Shown one piece after another: positions 1-9,232 of a stretch of 43,587 bases of DNA; the stretch's first letter is position 1; each line of letters begins with the position of its first letter. Origin of the DNA: Hyphomicrobiales bacterium (lineage in GTDB: Bacteria; Pseudomonadota; Alphaproteobacteria; Rhizobiales; Rhizobiaceae); the NCBI GenBank assembly GCA_900474095.1, contig UCOA01000019.1, positions 1-43,587 on the forward strand, given 5' to 3'. The notes under the pieces are model-generated. The model had not been told where the DNA came from. It ran no database searches and was given only the letters and a program-made list of their open reading frames with translations. The translations under genes were made by a program, and so were the position numbers.

Positions 1-1252
1 CCAGCTTGTCGATCATCGCCTGGGTAATCAGGCAAATGCCGTTTTCCGAGCGGCGGAAGCGCTTGGCATCGAATTCCGGATCGTCGCCGACGACGAGCCC
101 TTCGGGGATGACGACGCGGCTGTCGATGACGACGTTCTTCAAATTCGCATGCCGGCCGATCCTGACATTCGGCAGGATCACCGCACCATCGAGGCGGGAG
201 AACGAATTCACGCGGACGCCGGTGAACAGCATGCTGCGGTTCAGCGATGCACCGGATATGATGCAGTCACCTGAGACAAGCGACGAGGTTGCCGAGCCGC
301 GGCGGTTCTCGTCGTCATGGACGAATTTTGCCGGCGGCTTGATCTCGGCGAAGGTCCAGATCGGCCAGGTGCTGTCGTAGATGTCGAGTTCCGGCGTGAC
401 GTGGGTGAGGTCGATATTGGCCTGCCAGTAGGCGTCGATGGTGCCGACGTCGCGCCAATAGGCCTCGCGCTCGAAATCGGAGCGGACGCAGGACTCGTTG
501 AAACGGTGGGCGACGGCTTTGCCGTTCTGGACGATATAGGGGATGATGTCCTTGCCGAAATCGCGGCTGGAGGACGGATCGGCCGCATCCCGGCGCAGGA
601 CGTCCATCAGGAACTTGGTGTGGAAGACGTAGATGCCCATCGAGGCGAGCGCCATTTCCGGATTGCCGGGAATGCCCGGCGGATCGGCCGGCTTTTCGAC
701 GAAGGCGATGATCTGGTCCTTGTCATCGACATGCATGACGCCGAAGCCGGTCGCTTCCATGCGCGGCACTTCCAGGCAGCCAATGGTGACGTCGGCGCCG
801 GAATCGACATGCTGCTGCAGCATCAGTTCGTAGTCCATCTTGTAAATATGGTCGCCGGCGAGGATGACCATGTATTCGACGCCGTGATCCTCGATGATGT
901 CGATGTTCTGGTAGACGGCATCGGCGGTGCCTTCATACCACTGCGTTTCGGACACACGCTGCGACGCCGGCAGGATGTCGAAGCTTTCGTTTCGTTCGGG
1001 GCGGAAGAAGTTCCAGCCGCGCTGCAGGTGGCGGATCAGCGAATGCGCCTTGTACTGCGTCGCGACGCCGATGCGGCGGATACCGGAATTCAGTGCATTC
1101 GACAGCGCGAAGTCGATGATGCGGGCCTTGCCGCCGAAATAGACCGCGGGCTTGGCGCGGCGGTCGGTCAGTTCCTTCAGGCGGCTTCCGCGGCCGCCGG
1201 CAAGGACATAGGCCATTGCGTCACGGGCGAGGGGCTGGCTGCGTTTTTCCAT
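1..1252 (-). CDS. glgC: Glucose-1-phosphate adenylyltransferase, partial (C-terminus beyond left edge)
   Basis: Makes ADP-glucose from ATP and glucose-1-phosphate, the committed step of bacterial glycogen synthesis, in the cytoplasm. About 417 residues are visible; the family is about 420-430 long, so only the very end is missing. The N-terminus carries the nucleotidyltransferase glycine loop ([14 protein letters not shown], about residues 15-28), then [19 protein letters not shown] and GTADAVYQN. The C-terminal part shows the left-handed helix repeats ([12 protein letters not shown]). The start ATG at 1250-1252 gives the normal [20 protein letters not shown] opening; the ATGs just upstream (1269-1271 and 1276-1278) are out of frame. 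It lies 178 bp downstream of glgP on the same strand. glgP next to glgC is a known rhizobial/Agrobacterium arrangement, with glgA and pgm expected past the edge. Family assignment is very secure. Confidence 0.96.
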   Translation of the reverse strand, partial: MEKRSQPLARDAMAYVLAGGRGSRLKELTDRRAKPAVYFGGKARIIDFALSNALNSGIRRIGVATQYKAHSLIRHLQRGWNFFRPERNESFDILPASQRVSETQWYEGTADAVYQNIDIIEDHGVEYMVILAGDHIYKMDYELMLQQHVDSGADVTIGCLEVPRMEATGFGVMHVDDKDQIIAFVEKPADPPGIPGNPEMALASMGIYVFHTKFLMDVLRRDAADPSSSRDFGKDIIPYIVQNGKAVAHRFNESCVRSDFEREAYWRDVGTIDAYWQANIDLTHVTPELDIYDSTWPIWTFAEIKPPAKFVHDDENRRGSATSSLVSGDCIISGASLNRSMLFTGVRVNSFSRLDGAVILPNVRIGRHANLKNVVIDSRVVIPEGLVVGDDPEFDAKRFRRSENGICLITQAMIDKL

Positions 1253-1286
1253 TATCGTCGTCCCGAAACATGATTCATGCGTTGGA

Positions 1287-1308
1287 CCCTCTCCAGTGAT
1301 GGAGGGGG
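1287..1308 (-). promoter_or_regulatory. Hairpin in the glgP-glgC intergenic/leader region
   Basis: CCCTCTCCA (1287-1295) can pair with TGGAGGGGG (1300-1308) around a GTGA loop: a nine-pair stem with one G-T wobble, 35 nt upstream of the glgC start. There is no U-run after it on the minus strand, so it is a poor intrinsic terminator. It may be a processing or stability element between glgP and glgC, or part of a glgC leader. The pairing is seen; the function is inferred. Confidence 0.35.
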
Positions 1309-1430
1309 CTGAAACTAGCCCGTTGTTCTCTGTTGTTGCCTTAACTCGAAGGGAAATCCCGAAACCGTGAGGACGACGGACGCGATTGACCCGCCTGTCG
1401 CGCTGTTCGGGTGTAGTTTCCGTTTCCTCA

Positions 1431-3896
1431 TCACACCGAAACGTTCCATATTTCCTGAGCGTATTGGCGTATCGTCCGGTCCGACGAAAACCAACCAACC
1501 CGCGCGACGTTGCGGATCGCCTTGGCGTACCAGTCGCGCTTGTCCTGCCAGGTCGCGTCGACCTTGCGCTGGGCCGCGGCAAAGGCATCGAAATCGGCCG
1601 CGACCATGAAACGGTCGCGATCGTAGAGGCCGGCTATCAGTTCTCGGTACCGGTCGCGGTCATCAGGCGAGAAGACGCCTGATGATATCGCCGTCAGTGC
1701 CTGAGACAGCTCCGGTGATCTCTCGATAATGGCACGTGGATCGTAACCGTTGTTAAGGCGCTCGGTGACCTCTTCCGCTGTCAGCCCGAAGATGACGATG
1801 TTGTCGGCGCCGACACAGTCGCGGATCTCGACATTGGCACCATCGAGGGTGCCAATAGTCAGAGCGCCGTTAAGCGCAAATTTCATGTTTCCCGTGCCGG
1901 AAGCTTCCATTCCCGCGGTGGATATCTGCTCGGAAAGATCGGCGGCCGGCACCATGACTTCGGCAAGCGAAACGTTGTAGTTGGGCATGAAGATGATTTT
2001 GAGGACGCCGCGGACCGCCGGGTCATTGTTGATGACTTTGGCAACATCATTGACCAGCTTGATGATCAACTTGGCATTGTGATAGCTCGGGGCGGCCTTG
2101 CCGCCGAAGAACTTTACCCGCGGCGTCCATTCCCGCTCGGGATGCGAGCGGATCTGGTCGTAGAGCGCTACGACTTCGACGATATTCAGAAGCTGACGCT
2201 TGTATTCGTGAATGCGCTTGATTTGGATGTCGAACAGGGCAGAGGGGTCCACCTTTATTCCCAGGTTCTCGCGCACCAACTTCGACAGACGCTGCTTGTT
2301 TGCGCTTTTTACCGCAGCGAACTTCTCGACGAAGGCCGCATCATCGGCGAAGGGATCGAGTTCACGGAGCCTTTCAATGTCGTCGGGAAAACGGTCGCCG
2401 ACTACGTCGCGCGCCAGTCCGGTCAGGCCCGGATTGCATTGCATCAGCCATCGCCTCTGCGTTATTCCGTTCGTCTTGTTGTTGATCCGTTCGGGATAAA
2501 GCAGATGCAGGTCCGCAAAGACCGTGTTTTTCATCAGATCGGTGTGAAGCGCCGAAACACCATTGATCGAATGCGACCCCGCAAACGCCAAATTGCCCAT
2601 GCGCACGCGTCGATCGCCAGCTTCCTCGATCAGCGAGATGCGGCCGATCTGATCATTGTCAAATTGCCTGGTCTCCCGGCACTCCCTCAAGAGTTCCGCA
2701 TTGATCGCATAGATGATCTGCATGTGCCGTGGGAGAAGGCGTTCAAAGAGTGGAACCGGCCAGCTTTCAAGTGCCTCCGGCAACAGGGTGTGGTTGGTGT
2801 AGGCAAAGGTGCGCCGTGTGATGTCCCAGGCTGGTGCGAACTCCATGCCATAGGCATCGATAAAAAGCCGCATGAGCTCCACGACCGCCACAGAGGGATG
2901 TGTATCGTTGAGGTGGATAGCGGCCTTGTCGGGCAAGGTACTCAAGTCGCCATACTGGCTGAGATGCCGCTGAATGATGTCCTGCAAGGAAGCAGCAGAG
3001 AAGAAATACTCCTGGCGCAGTCGCAACTCCTGGCCAGCCTGATGGGAGTCGGCCGGATAGAGCACTCGCGACAGGGAATCGGCCTTGTTGCTTTCGCGCA
3101 GGGCGCCGATATGATCGCCAGCATTAAAGGCATCAAGTCTGATCGGATCAACCGGCATGCCCGACCAGAGCCTGAGGGTATTGACGCGGGCGCCACGCCA
3201 ACCGACGACTGGCGTGTCGTAGGCAACGGCCAAAACGCGCTCCGTCGGCTTCCACACATAACGGGTGTTGCCGTCAGCCAACAGGACCGGTTCCACCGTG
3301 CCGCCAAAGCCAATCTCGAACGAATATTCCCGCCGCTCGAATTCCCATGGATTTCCATGATCCAGCCACGTCTCGGGGAGTTCCACCTGCCACCCGTCGC
3401 GAATTTCCTGCCGGAACATACCGTTCGCGTAACGAATACCGTACCCGAAGGCCGGGACATCCACCGTAGCCATGGACTCCATGAAGCAGGCGGCGAGGCG
3501 CCCAAGGCCGCCGTTGCCTAGCGCTGCATCTGGCTCAAGTGCCGCGACGACGTTTAGATCGACGTCCAGCGTGGCAAGGGCTGCCTCCATTTCTTCCAGG
3601 AGGCCGAGATTACCAATCGCATCGCGCATGAGGCGTCCGATCAGGAATTCCAGCGAGAGGTAGTACACCCGTTTCTGCTTCCGATCGTAACTGTCCTTGG
3701 CGGAGCCAATCCATTGGTCGACGATATGATCGCGCACCACCATGATGGAGGCATTGAGCCAGTCGTTGTTTGTGGCATCTGCCGGGACCTTGCCGAGTCG
3801 ATAGCGGAGCGCTTTCAGCACTTCCGCGGCAAGAGGGTTGGCTTTCACGGCTTCTGGTATCGTCCGCGGGGAAACGGCTGTCACTACACTCGTCAT
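1431..3896 (-). CDS. glgP: Glycogen/maltodextrin phosphorylase
   Basis: Releases glucose-1-phosphate from the non-reducing ends of glycogen using inorganic phosphate; cytoplasmic, PLP-dependent (GT35). The 821-residue protein has the family's usual length. The PLP-lysine motif [14 protein letters not shown] is intact, with the lysine at residue 672, and [21 protein letters not shown] and [10 protein letters not shown] are all present. The reading frame stays open to 4166, but the ATG at 3894-3896 is preferred: it gives [10 protein letters not shown], has GAGG five bases upstream, and the extra 90 residues are arginine-rich and unlike phosphorylases. It ends 178 bp before glgC. Its own upstream region, after the terminator at 4138-4156, holds an element repeated before the sugar importer (see 3970-4037). 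That suggests it is transcribed separately from the genes at 4.2-7.8 kb but controlled with them. Confidence 0.96.
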   Translation of the reverse strand: MTSVVTAVSPRTIPEAVKANPLAAEVLKALRYRLGKVPADATNNDWLNASIMVVRDHIVDQWIGSAKDSYDRKQKRVYYLSLEFLIGRLMRDAIGNLGLLEEMEAALATLDVDLNVVAALEPDAALGNGGLGRLAACFMESMATVDVPAFGYGIRYANGMFRQEIRDGWQVELPETWLDHGNPWEFERREYSFEIGFGGTVEPVLLADGNTRYVWKPTERVLAVAYDTPVVGWRGARVNTLRLWSGMPVDPIRLDAFNAGDHIGALRESNKADSLSRVLYPADSHQAGQELRLRQEYFFSAASLQDIIQRHLSQYGDLSTLPDKAAIHLNDTHPSVAVVELMRLFIDAYGMEFAPAWDITRRTFAYTNHTLLPEALESWPVPLFERLLPRHMQIIYAINAELLRECRETRQFDNDQIGRISLIEEAGDRRVRMGNLAFAGSHSINGVSALHTDLMKNTVFADLHLLYPERINNKTNGITQRRWLMQCNPGLTGLARDVVGDRFPDDIERLRELDPFADDAAFVEKFAAVKSANKQRLSKLVRENLGIKVDPSALFDIQIKRIHEYKRQLLNIVEVVALYDQIRSHPEREWTPRVKFFGGKAAPSYHNAKLIIKLVNDVAKVINNDPAVRGVLKIIFMPNYNVSLAEVMVPAADLSEQISTAGMEASGTGNMKFALNGALTIGTLDGANVEIRDCVGADNIVIFGLTAEEVTERLNNGYDPRAIIERSPELSQALTAISSGVFSPDDRDRYRELIAGLYDRDRFMVAADFDAFAAAQRKVDATWQDKRDWYAKAIRNVARVGWFSSDRTIRQYAQEIWNVSV

Positions 3897-3969
3897 GCTG
3901 GCCTCATGTTCGGTACGTAACGCGGCTCCTTCGAGCGCAGCCCCCACATTCCATGTCGGTGTGAATTCA

Positions 3970-4037
3970 TGATTTCGTAATTTCGCGCCCATCCTGAAAT
4001 CGAGGCGACATGATCGTAATATTTGTAAGAATTGCTT
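3970..4037 (-). promoter_or_regulatory. Candidate regulated promoter of glgP, copy A of an element shared with the sugar importer
   Basis: Plus-strand bases 3970-3989 differ from 7970-7989 at only two of 20 positions (TGATTTCG-nn-ATTTCGCGCC). The gap-free alignment continues to GCGACA at 4005-4010 and 8005-8010, followed by an AT-rich stretch with ATTTGTAA (4021-4028; compare 8012-8019). Both copies have the same orientation relative to a downstream minus-strand gene: glgP starts 74 bp below copy A and the importer ATPase 173 bp below copy B. Similarity is seen directly. A response-regulator site plus promoter core is the inference. Confidence 0.5.
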
Positions 4038-4124
4038 GGATGCGAAGACGGTCTCGCCGGCAAGGGAATGGCGGCGGCGGTCGCCGGTCATTGGAACATC
4101 CCGCCGGATTGATTTGCCTGAAGA

Positions 4125-4156
4125 CCAAAACAAAAAAGGACGGCGCGAGGCCGTCC
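4125..4156 (-). terminator. Rho-independent terminator of the sugar ABC operon
   Basis: On the minus strand a perfect seven-pair stem GGACGGC/GCCGTCC (4156-4150 with 4144-4138, five-base loop) is followed directly by TTTTTTGTTTT. It lies 35 nt after the stop of the binding-protein gene at 4191. It separates that operon from glgP. Confidence 0.88.
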
Positions 4157-4190
4157 AAGGTAGCATCCGCTTGGGAGGATTTCCGGGACG

Positions 4191-5138
4191 CTACTGAACC
4201 TTGTTTGATGCCCAGCCAACATAGCTGTTGACGTTGTCTCGGGTCACGAGCGCTGAATCCATCAACTCAACGGTGTTGGCAGGCTTCGTTCCATTTAGAA
4301 TCCCCACGCCCAGTTGAACCGCACGACGGGCCATGAGATGGGGATTTTGCGAGGCTGAGGCTCCGATCATCTGAGCCTTGGGATCTTTTAAGGCCGCCTC
4401 GATATCTGGTGCGCCGTCGACCGAAGCGATGACGATACCCTCACGTCCCTGCTGGCGGGCCGCAAGATCAGTACCGATCGCTTGCGGATCGTTAATGGTA
4501 AAGATGGCATTTATCGTCTCGTAGCGTGTGAGGTAGCCCTGCGCCACGTTCATGCCACCTTCGCGCGAGCCCTTACCATCTTGATCATCGGAGAGCACCG
4601 TGATGCCTGGGGACTTCGCAAGAACTGACTTGCAGCCGTTGACGCGGTCCACGACGGCGGAAACCTGCGGCCCGTTCTGGATGATGACGTCGCCTTTGCC
4701 CTTCAACTTATCGACGATGTATCGGCATGCAATTTCGCCAGCCTGGACGTTATTGGTGGTGACAACGGCATCGGCGCCCTCTGCAAACGTGTCAACGGCC
4801 ACCACGACAATGCCGGCCGCATGGGCTTTCTTGATTGCCGGGCCAATCGCATGTGCGTCGGCCGGATTGAGCAGAATGAGATCGACGCCAGCCGCAATGA
4901 AATTGTCTATCTGGGTGAACTGTTTTCCGATGTCATAATCAAAGCCGAACGCGAGCACTTCGACATCGGGATTGGTGTTCTTGGCTTCCGCCTCGGCGCC
5001 TTTGGCCAGTGCCACAAAAAACGGATTTCCCATTGAGCCGAGCGAGACACCGATCTTGTTAAGGTCCCTCGACGAGGCGGGGCTCGCCGTAGCAGCGAGG
5101 GCAAGGATTGAAGTCGCTAGCAATGCACGCTTGTACAT
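4191..5138 (-). CDS. Sugar ABC transporter periplasmic binding protein, ribose-type (transport copy)
   Basis: Captures a sugar in the periplasm and delivers it to the permease/ATPase encoded just upstream. It has 315 residues with a signal peptide (about 1-23; KR near the start, then LLATSILALAATASPASS). The mature part is a periplasmic-binding-protein type I fold: GVSLGSMGNPFFVALAKG, AAGVDLILLNPAD, AVVTTNNVQAGEIACRYI, FTINDPQAIGTDLAA, VDGAPDIEAALKD. Gene order ATPase-permease-binding protein is usual for this class. The 70-bp gap before it contains the perfect palindrome GGGCGATCGCCC (5170-5181). Its closest relative in the window is the protein at 8221-9186, with which it aligns end to end (both have NPFFV, AxVTxxNxxAG and xNSYVGW-like ends). 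Exact sugar unknown; ribose, xylose or similar are possible, and no symbol is given for that reason. Confidence 0.9.
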   Translation of the reverse strand: MYKRALLATSILALAATASPASSRDLNKIGVSLGSMGNPFFVALAKGAEAEAKNTNPDVEVLAFGFDYDIGKQFTQIDNFIAAGVDLILLNPADAHAIGPAIKKAHAAGIVVVAVDTFAEGADAVVTTNNVQAGEIACRYIVDKLKGKGDVIIQNGPQVSAVVDRVNGCKSVLAKSPGITVLSDDQDGKGSREGGMNVAQGYLTRYETINAIFTINDPQAIGTDLAARQQGREGIVIASVDGAPDIEAALKDPKAQMIGASASQNPHLMARRAVQLGVGILNGTKPANTVELMDSALVTRDNVNSYVGWASNKVQ

Positions 5139-5208
5139 GTTTCCTCCATGGTCTGGTTTGAAGAACGGTGGGCGATCGCCCGATGCCAGTATTCACACGG
5201 CCGGCGGC

Positions 5209-6249
5209 TTAAGTGCGGGCCGATCCCTTTTGGCGGAAATGATCGAGGGCTACTGCGCCGATAATGACCAGCCCCTTGATGACATACTGCCAAATATCCG
5301 AGACACCGATGAGCACCAAGCCGTTCGAGAGAACCGCAATGATGAGTGCGCCTATGAGGGTTCCCCAGATTGAACCTATGCCGCCCACAAAAGACGTGCC
5401 GCCGAGAATGACCGCAGCAATGGCGTCAAGTTCGTAAGCTTGTCCCAGTTGGAGGCCATTCGCCGCATAAAGGCGAGTGGCCAGCATGATTGCGGCAAGG
5501 CCAGACAAAAGACCCGAGATGCCATAAACGATCAGATAGATGAACGGTACCTTGATGCCCGACAGACGCGCGGCCGCCTCGTTGCCGCCGACCGAATAGA
5601 TGTGTGTGCCGAGCACTGTGCGCTTGAGGACGAACCACGACACCAGGATCACGGTCAGCGCGACGATAGCTAGCCATGGCACGGAAAAGATCCCCGGGAT
5701 GATCGGCAGCGACCCGTTGCCAATGACGGCGTATGGGATTTCGGCATTGAAGATGGTGGTATCGCCCCCCATCAAGCGTGCGATGCCGCGAACGGCAGTG
5801 AGCGAACCCAGCGTGACGATAAACGGCGGCAGACGCATTCCCGCGATCAGGACGCCATTGGCGACGCCAAAACCCACGCCAACGAACAAGGCTGCGAATA
5901 TCCACAGATAGGAGAGTTCCGGTACATTCGAGACGATCAGGCCAGCCATTGCCGCGGCGGCCAGTATGGAACCGACTGACAGATCGATGCCACCCGTGAG
6001 AATGACGAACGTCATGCCCGCCGCGAGGACCGTGTTGACCGATGCTTGCTGGAAGACGATGCTGATGTTCTGACCGCTAAAGAATCTGCCGCCGGACAGC
6101 AGATGAAAGCCTATGGCGACCAAGGCGAGAACGGGCAGCATGCCCAACGTGCCGAACAGGCTTGAAAGTTTTTGAGGTTGTGTTTTGTGGTCGCTGCGTG
6201 CCGGATTGTCAGCCGGCGACGCTACCACGTTTTCTATTCCATGTAGCAT
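5209..6249 (-). CDS. Sugar ABC transporter permease, RbsC-type
   Basis: Inner-membrane channel subunit of the ribose-type importer. It has 346 residues, longer than typical RbsC because of a polar N-terminal stretch of about 30 residues (NPARSDHKTQPQKLSS) before the first membrane segment. Many hydrophobic segments follow. Family motifs seen are GGIDLSVGSILAAAAM (near residue 90), VGFGVANGVLIAGMRLPPFIVTLG, and the C-terminal ELDAIAAVILGGTSFVGGIGSIWGT loop that contacts the ATPase. It is 24 bp downstream of the ATPase gene and 70 bp upstream of the binding protein, same strand, clearly one operon. Substrate not predictable from this subunit. Confidence 0.93.
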   Translation of the reverse strand: MLHGIENVVASPADNPARSDHKTQPQKLSSLFGTLGMLPVLALVAIGFHLLSGGRFFSGQNISIVFQQASVNTVLAAGMTFVILTGGIDLSVGSILAAAAMAGLIVSNVPELSYLWIFAALFVGVGFGVANGVLIAGMRLPPFIVTLGSLTAVRGIARLMGGDTTIFNAEIPYAVIGNGSLPIIPGIFSVPWLAIVALTVILVSWFVLKRTVLGTHIYSVGGNEAAARLSGIKVPFIYLIVYGISGLLSGLAAIMLATRLYAANGLQLGQAYELDAIAAVILGGTSFVGGIGSIWGTLIGALIIAVLSNGLVLIGVSDIWQYVIKGLVIIGAVALDHFRQKGSART

Positions 6250-6273
6250 GATAGTCCTCCCGAAAATCTGTTC

Positions 6274-7797
6274 TTACGCGACTGCCGGGGCGGCGGCCCC
6301 GGTCGCGAGGGTCATGATGTTTTCCTGCGTGGGTTTTATGCCCGTCCTTCCGCCGACTTCGCCGGTGATGGCGCCTTCACGCATGACGATGATCCGATCC
6401 GCGATGCCGATGATCTCCGGGAGCTCCGAAGAGATGACGAGAATGGCGACGCCCTTTTGCGCCAGCGTATCGATGATCTTGTAGATCTCGGATTTCGCAC
6501 CAATGTCGACGCCGCGGGTGGGTTCGTCCAGAATCAGGACCCGCGGTTCTATTTCCAGCCAGCGGGACAGAAGAACCTTCTGCTGGTTGCCGCCGGACAG
6601 GCCGCCGACCGGATATGCCGAACCAGGGACGCGCACAGAGAGCTCCTTGATCGCGTTGTGGGCCCGTTGCTCGGCTTTGCGACGATTGAGGACGAAGCCC
6701 CAACGGGCGTCGCGTTTGAGCACGGCCGTGTTCGTATTGTCCCGGCAGGACATGTCGAGAAACAGTCCATTGTCCCGCCGGTCTTCCGTGAGATAAGCCA
6801 GTCCCCGATCAAGGGAGTTCTGCGGCGACCGCGGATTAAAATCGCTGCCGTTCAGCGTCATTGTTCCGGTGGTTCGGGGCCTGAATCCATAGATTGTTTG
6901 TGCAAGCTCGGATCGACCCGCGCCAACCAGCCCAGCAAGTCCGACCACCTCGCCGGCATGCAGCTTCAACGAGCAATTCCTAAATCTTGTCCCGTCCGAC
7001 AGATCCCTGACATCGAGAATAAGCTTGGCCCGTGAGAAGTCTGGCGTGTGTACCTTGGTGTAGAGCGACGAGAGTTCCCGACCGACCATCATGCGCACGA
7101 TCGCGTCAGGGCTTATCTGCTGGTGATCGAGTGTGCCGACATAGTGGCCGTCGCGAAGCACTGAGACGCGGTCGGACAACTCGTATACTTCGTCCATGCG
7201 ATGCGAAATGTAGACGATTGCCATTCCTTCCGACCGCAGCTGCCGGATCATGGAAAACAGCCCCTCTGTTTCTCGCGATGAAAGCGCTGTCGTCGGCTCA
7301 TCCATGACCAGGATGCGGCATTGCGCGTGCAATGCACGGGCGATTTCGACGAGCTGCCGGTTGGCAATGCTCAGCGTCCCGACGATGGTTGAACCGGTAA
7401 ATTGGGCACCAAGCCGCCCGAGGATCGACTCCACATCCTTCAACATCCTGTCCCGGTTCACGATCCCGTAACTGTGGAGTTCACGCCCGAGATACATGTT
7501 CTGCGCGACCGTCAGGTTGGGCGAGAGTGAGAGCTCCTGGTAGATGATCGATACGCCCGCCGCTTTCGATGAGATCGGGTCCGTGATACTCACCGGCTGC
7601 CCGTCGATCAGAATACGGGCACCTGGATCAGGCCTGTAAGCGCCGGACAACACTTTCATGAGGGTCGACTTGCCCGCCCCGTTTTCGCCCATGAGGGCGT
7701 GGACTTCACCAGGATAAAGCGTGAGCTTCACGTCAGTCAAAGCTTTCACCCCGACAAACGTCTTGGAAACGTTACTCATTTCTAGAATGGGTTGCAT
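6274..7797 (-). CDS. Sugar ABC transporter ATP-binding protein, RbsA-type (two ABC domains)
   Basis: Powers the importer from the cytoplasmic face. It has 507 residues with two fused ABC cassettes, the normal RbsA layout. Domain 1 has Walker [10 protein letters not shown] (about 38-46) and Walker [12 protein letters not shown]. Domain 2 has a degenerate Walker A ([10 protein letters not shown]), signature LSGGNQQK and Walker [13 protein letters not shown]. The asymmetric first signature (LSIANRQ) is typical of the family, not damage. First gene of the operon; a GGGAGG lies ten bases before the chosen ATG at 7797, and an in-frame ATG at residue 7 is a possible alternative. A 423-bp divergent region separates it from the sensor binding protein at 8221. 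Confidence 0.95.
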   Translation of the reverse strand: MQPILEMSNVSKTFVGVKALTDVKLTLYPGEVHALMGENGAGKSTLMKVLSGAYRPDPGARILIDGQPVSITDPISSKAAGVSIIYQELSLSPNLTVAQNMYLGRELHSYGIVNRDRMLKDVESILGRLGAQFTGSTIVGTLSIANRQLVEIARALHAQCRILVMDEPTTALSSRETEGLFSMIRQLRSEGMAIVYISHRMDEVYELSDRVSVLRDGHYVGTLDHQQISPDAIVRMMVGRELSSLYTKVHTPDFSRAKLILDVRDLSDGTRFRNCSLKLHAGEVVGLAGLVGAGRSELAQTIYGFRPRTTGTMTLNGSDFNPRSPQNSLDRGLAYLTEDRRDNGLFLDMSCRDNTNTAVLKRDARWGFVLNRRKAEQRAHNAIKELSVRVPGSAYPVGGLSGGNQQKVLLSRWLEIEPRVLILDEPTRGVDIGAKSEIYKIIDTLAQKGVAILVISSELPEIIGIADRIIVMREGAITGEVGGRTGIKPTQENIMTLATGAAAPAVA

Positions 7798-7960
7798 GTT
7801 TCTGTGCCCTCCCTGGACTAGCGCGTCGCACTTACTGGCAGTCTTTTTGTCCAGCTAAGAGAGGGGATCGCTAAGAGAGCGCCGTCGCCATTGACCGCTC
7901 GGTTTTGCGCTACGATCCCATCGACCTTCCTGCGAAGACAGTCTGTTAGACCATGCGCAT

Positions 7961-8040
7961 ATGAACGTCTGATTTCGAGATTTCGCGCCTGAAGGAAAGC
8001 CAAAGCGACACATTTGTAACATATGAAAAATTTGAGCAGC
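7961..8040. promoter_or_regulatory. Divergent regulatory region, copy B of the shared element with a 9-bp-periodic motif
   Basis: The only structured part seen in the 423-bp region 7798-8220. Bases 7970-7989 match 3970-3989 (upstream of glgP) at 18 of 20 positions. The next section can be read as 9-bp units: TTTGTAACA (8013-8021), TATGAAAAA (8022-8030), TTTGAGCAG (8031-8039). TGTAAC-ATA-TGAAA at 8015-8028 closely matches TGTAAC-GAT-TGAAA at 31022-31035, in front of the second binding-protein/two-component locus. Most economical reading: operator of the OmpR-type regulator encoded at 9233-9970, acting on the importer and perhaps on its own divergent gene set. Confidence 0.5.
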
Positions 8041-8220
8041 GTGCTCGATGATCCGGCTGCCCGTGGACCGCGGTGGCAGCCACGAACCGCTTCTTATTCG
8101 ATGCCTGATGACGGGAATCCGACAGCTCGGCCATTGCGTAGGACCCCTCGCCATCCTTATAGATACGTTTTACGGTTGTAGTGTGCTGGGAGGCGCCGGC
8201 GTGTTGGGGAGAATTTTCAA

Positions 8221-9186
8221 ATGGCTGACCAGTGGCCAGGACGACATTTGCTGCGGCCGTCCTTCGTGGCATTGCTGACGGTTGCCTTTGCCGGCTTGCC
8301 CTTGACGAGTTTGAAGGCACGAGACCTGGACAGCGTGGGAGTGCTGGTGGGTGACCTGGGCAATCCCTTTTTCGTACAAATCGGCAAAGGCGTGGAGGAC
8401 GCCGCGGTTCGCCTCGTCGGACGCCGCGTCAGCGTAACGGTGCGATCGAGCGGGTATGACCTCCAGCGTCAGATCGCACAAATCGACGAATTCATCAAAA
8501 GCGGTACCGACATGCTCGTGCTGAATGCCGTGGATACCGACAAGATTGGGCCAGCTGTCCAACGCGCGAGAGACGCTGGCATAATCGTCGTCGCAATCGA
8601 TGTAAAAGCGGCCGGCGCCCAGGCGACCGTAACGTCCGACAATCGCAAGGCGGGTACCCTCGCGTGTAAATTTCTGGCGGAGAGTCTCGGGGGTAGGGGC
8701 GATGTTCTGATCCTGAATGGACCGCCCGTATCGTCGGTTGTCGAACGTGTTCGCGGTTGCCGATCGGCGCTCTCGGCCCATCCGAAGCTGCGGGTTCTAC
8801 CCGACGATGAAGACTGCGGCGGCAGCCTCGACGGTGGACTTGCCTGCATGACGGGAATGCTGGCGAAGTATGCACATCTAGACGCCGTGTTCGCCATCAA
8901 TGATCCGACCGCGATTGGTGCAGACATTGCGGCGGATCGGGCCGGACGCCGGGAATTTTTCGTGGTCGCGGTGGATGGATCACCACTCGCCGCAGACGTT
9001 TTGAAGAGCAATGGCACTCGTGTTGCGGCAACCGTAACGCAACATCCAGGTCTCATGGCCGAGCGTGCCGTCCAAATTGGCCTCGAGCTGTTCGAGGGAA
9101 GACTTCCTCGTGAGGACACCGTCGAGATGCCGGTCAGCCTGATGACAGTTGAGAATGTTGGCGGCTATGTAGGATGGGACCGATAG
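8221..9186 (+). CDS. Periplasmic sugar-binding protein, sensory paralog (TorT-like role)
   Basis: A 321-residue type I periplasmic binding protein, closely related over its whole length to the transport protein at 4191-5138. Shared blocks are VGDLGNPFFVQIGKG, TDMLVLNAVD, ATVTSDNRKAGTLACKFL, FAINDPTAIGADIAA and ending NVGGYVGWD. The N-terminus (RPSFVALLTVAFAGLPL, then SLKAR) reads as a signal peptide. It has no permease or ATPase of its own. It is divergent from the importer and 46 bp ahead of an OmpR-type regulator, with a hybrid kinase convergent after that. Known precedent is TorT, a binding protein of the same fold that reports to the kinase TorS. I infer that this copy senses the sugar and presents it to the kinase at 9928-12627. 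Alternative: a redundant transport protein. Confidence 0.85.
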   Translation: MADQWPGRHLLRPSFVALLTVAFAGLPLTSLKARDLDSVGVLVGDLGNPFFVQIGKGVEDAAVRLVGRRVSVTVRSSGYDLQRQIAQIDEFIKSGTDMLVLNAVDTDKIGPAVQRARDAGIIVVAIDVKAAGAQATVTSDNRKAGTLACKFLAESLGGRGDVLILNGPPVSSVVERVRGCRSALSAHPKLRVLPDDEDCGGSLDGGLACMTGMLAKYAHLDAVFAINDPTAIGADIAADRAGRREFFVVAVDGSPLAADVLKSNGTRVAATVTQHPGLMAERAVQIGLELFEGRLPREDTVEMPVSLMTVENVGGYVGWDR

Positions 9187-9232
9187 CAGCTAAGGCGGGC
9201 GACGAATTGCATCCAGGAGTTCTAACGGCACC

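Noticed and set aside
317..1273. 318-codon open frame on the plus strand
   Set aside because: Antisense to glgC. High GC with strong third-position bias opens the opposite frame.
2079..3521. 480-codon open frame on the plus strand
   Set aside because: It is fully antisense to glgP, a well-conserved gene with its PLP motif intact; the product has no recognisable domain.
3897..4166. 90-codon N-terminal extension of glgP
   Set aside because: Arginine-rich, unlike phosphorylases; an ATG with a good ribosome binding site at 3896 gives the standard start, and the extension covers the promoter element and terminator.
5170..5181. 12-bp perfect palindrome GGGCGATCGCCC between permease and binding-protein genes
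   Set aside because: Real, but a single GC-rich palindrome of this length is not unusual in such DNA and its position inside an operon does not suggest a specific role.
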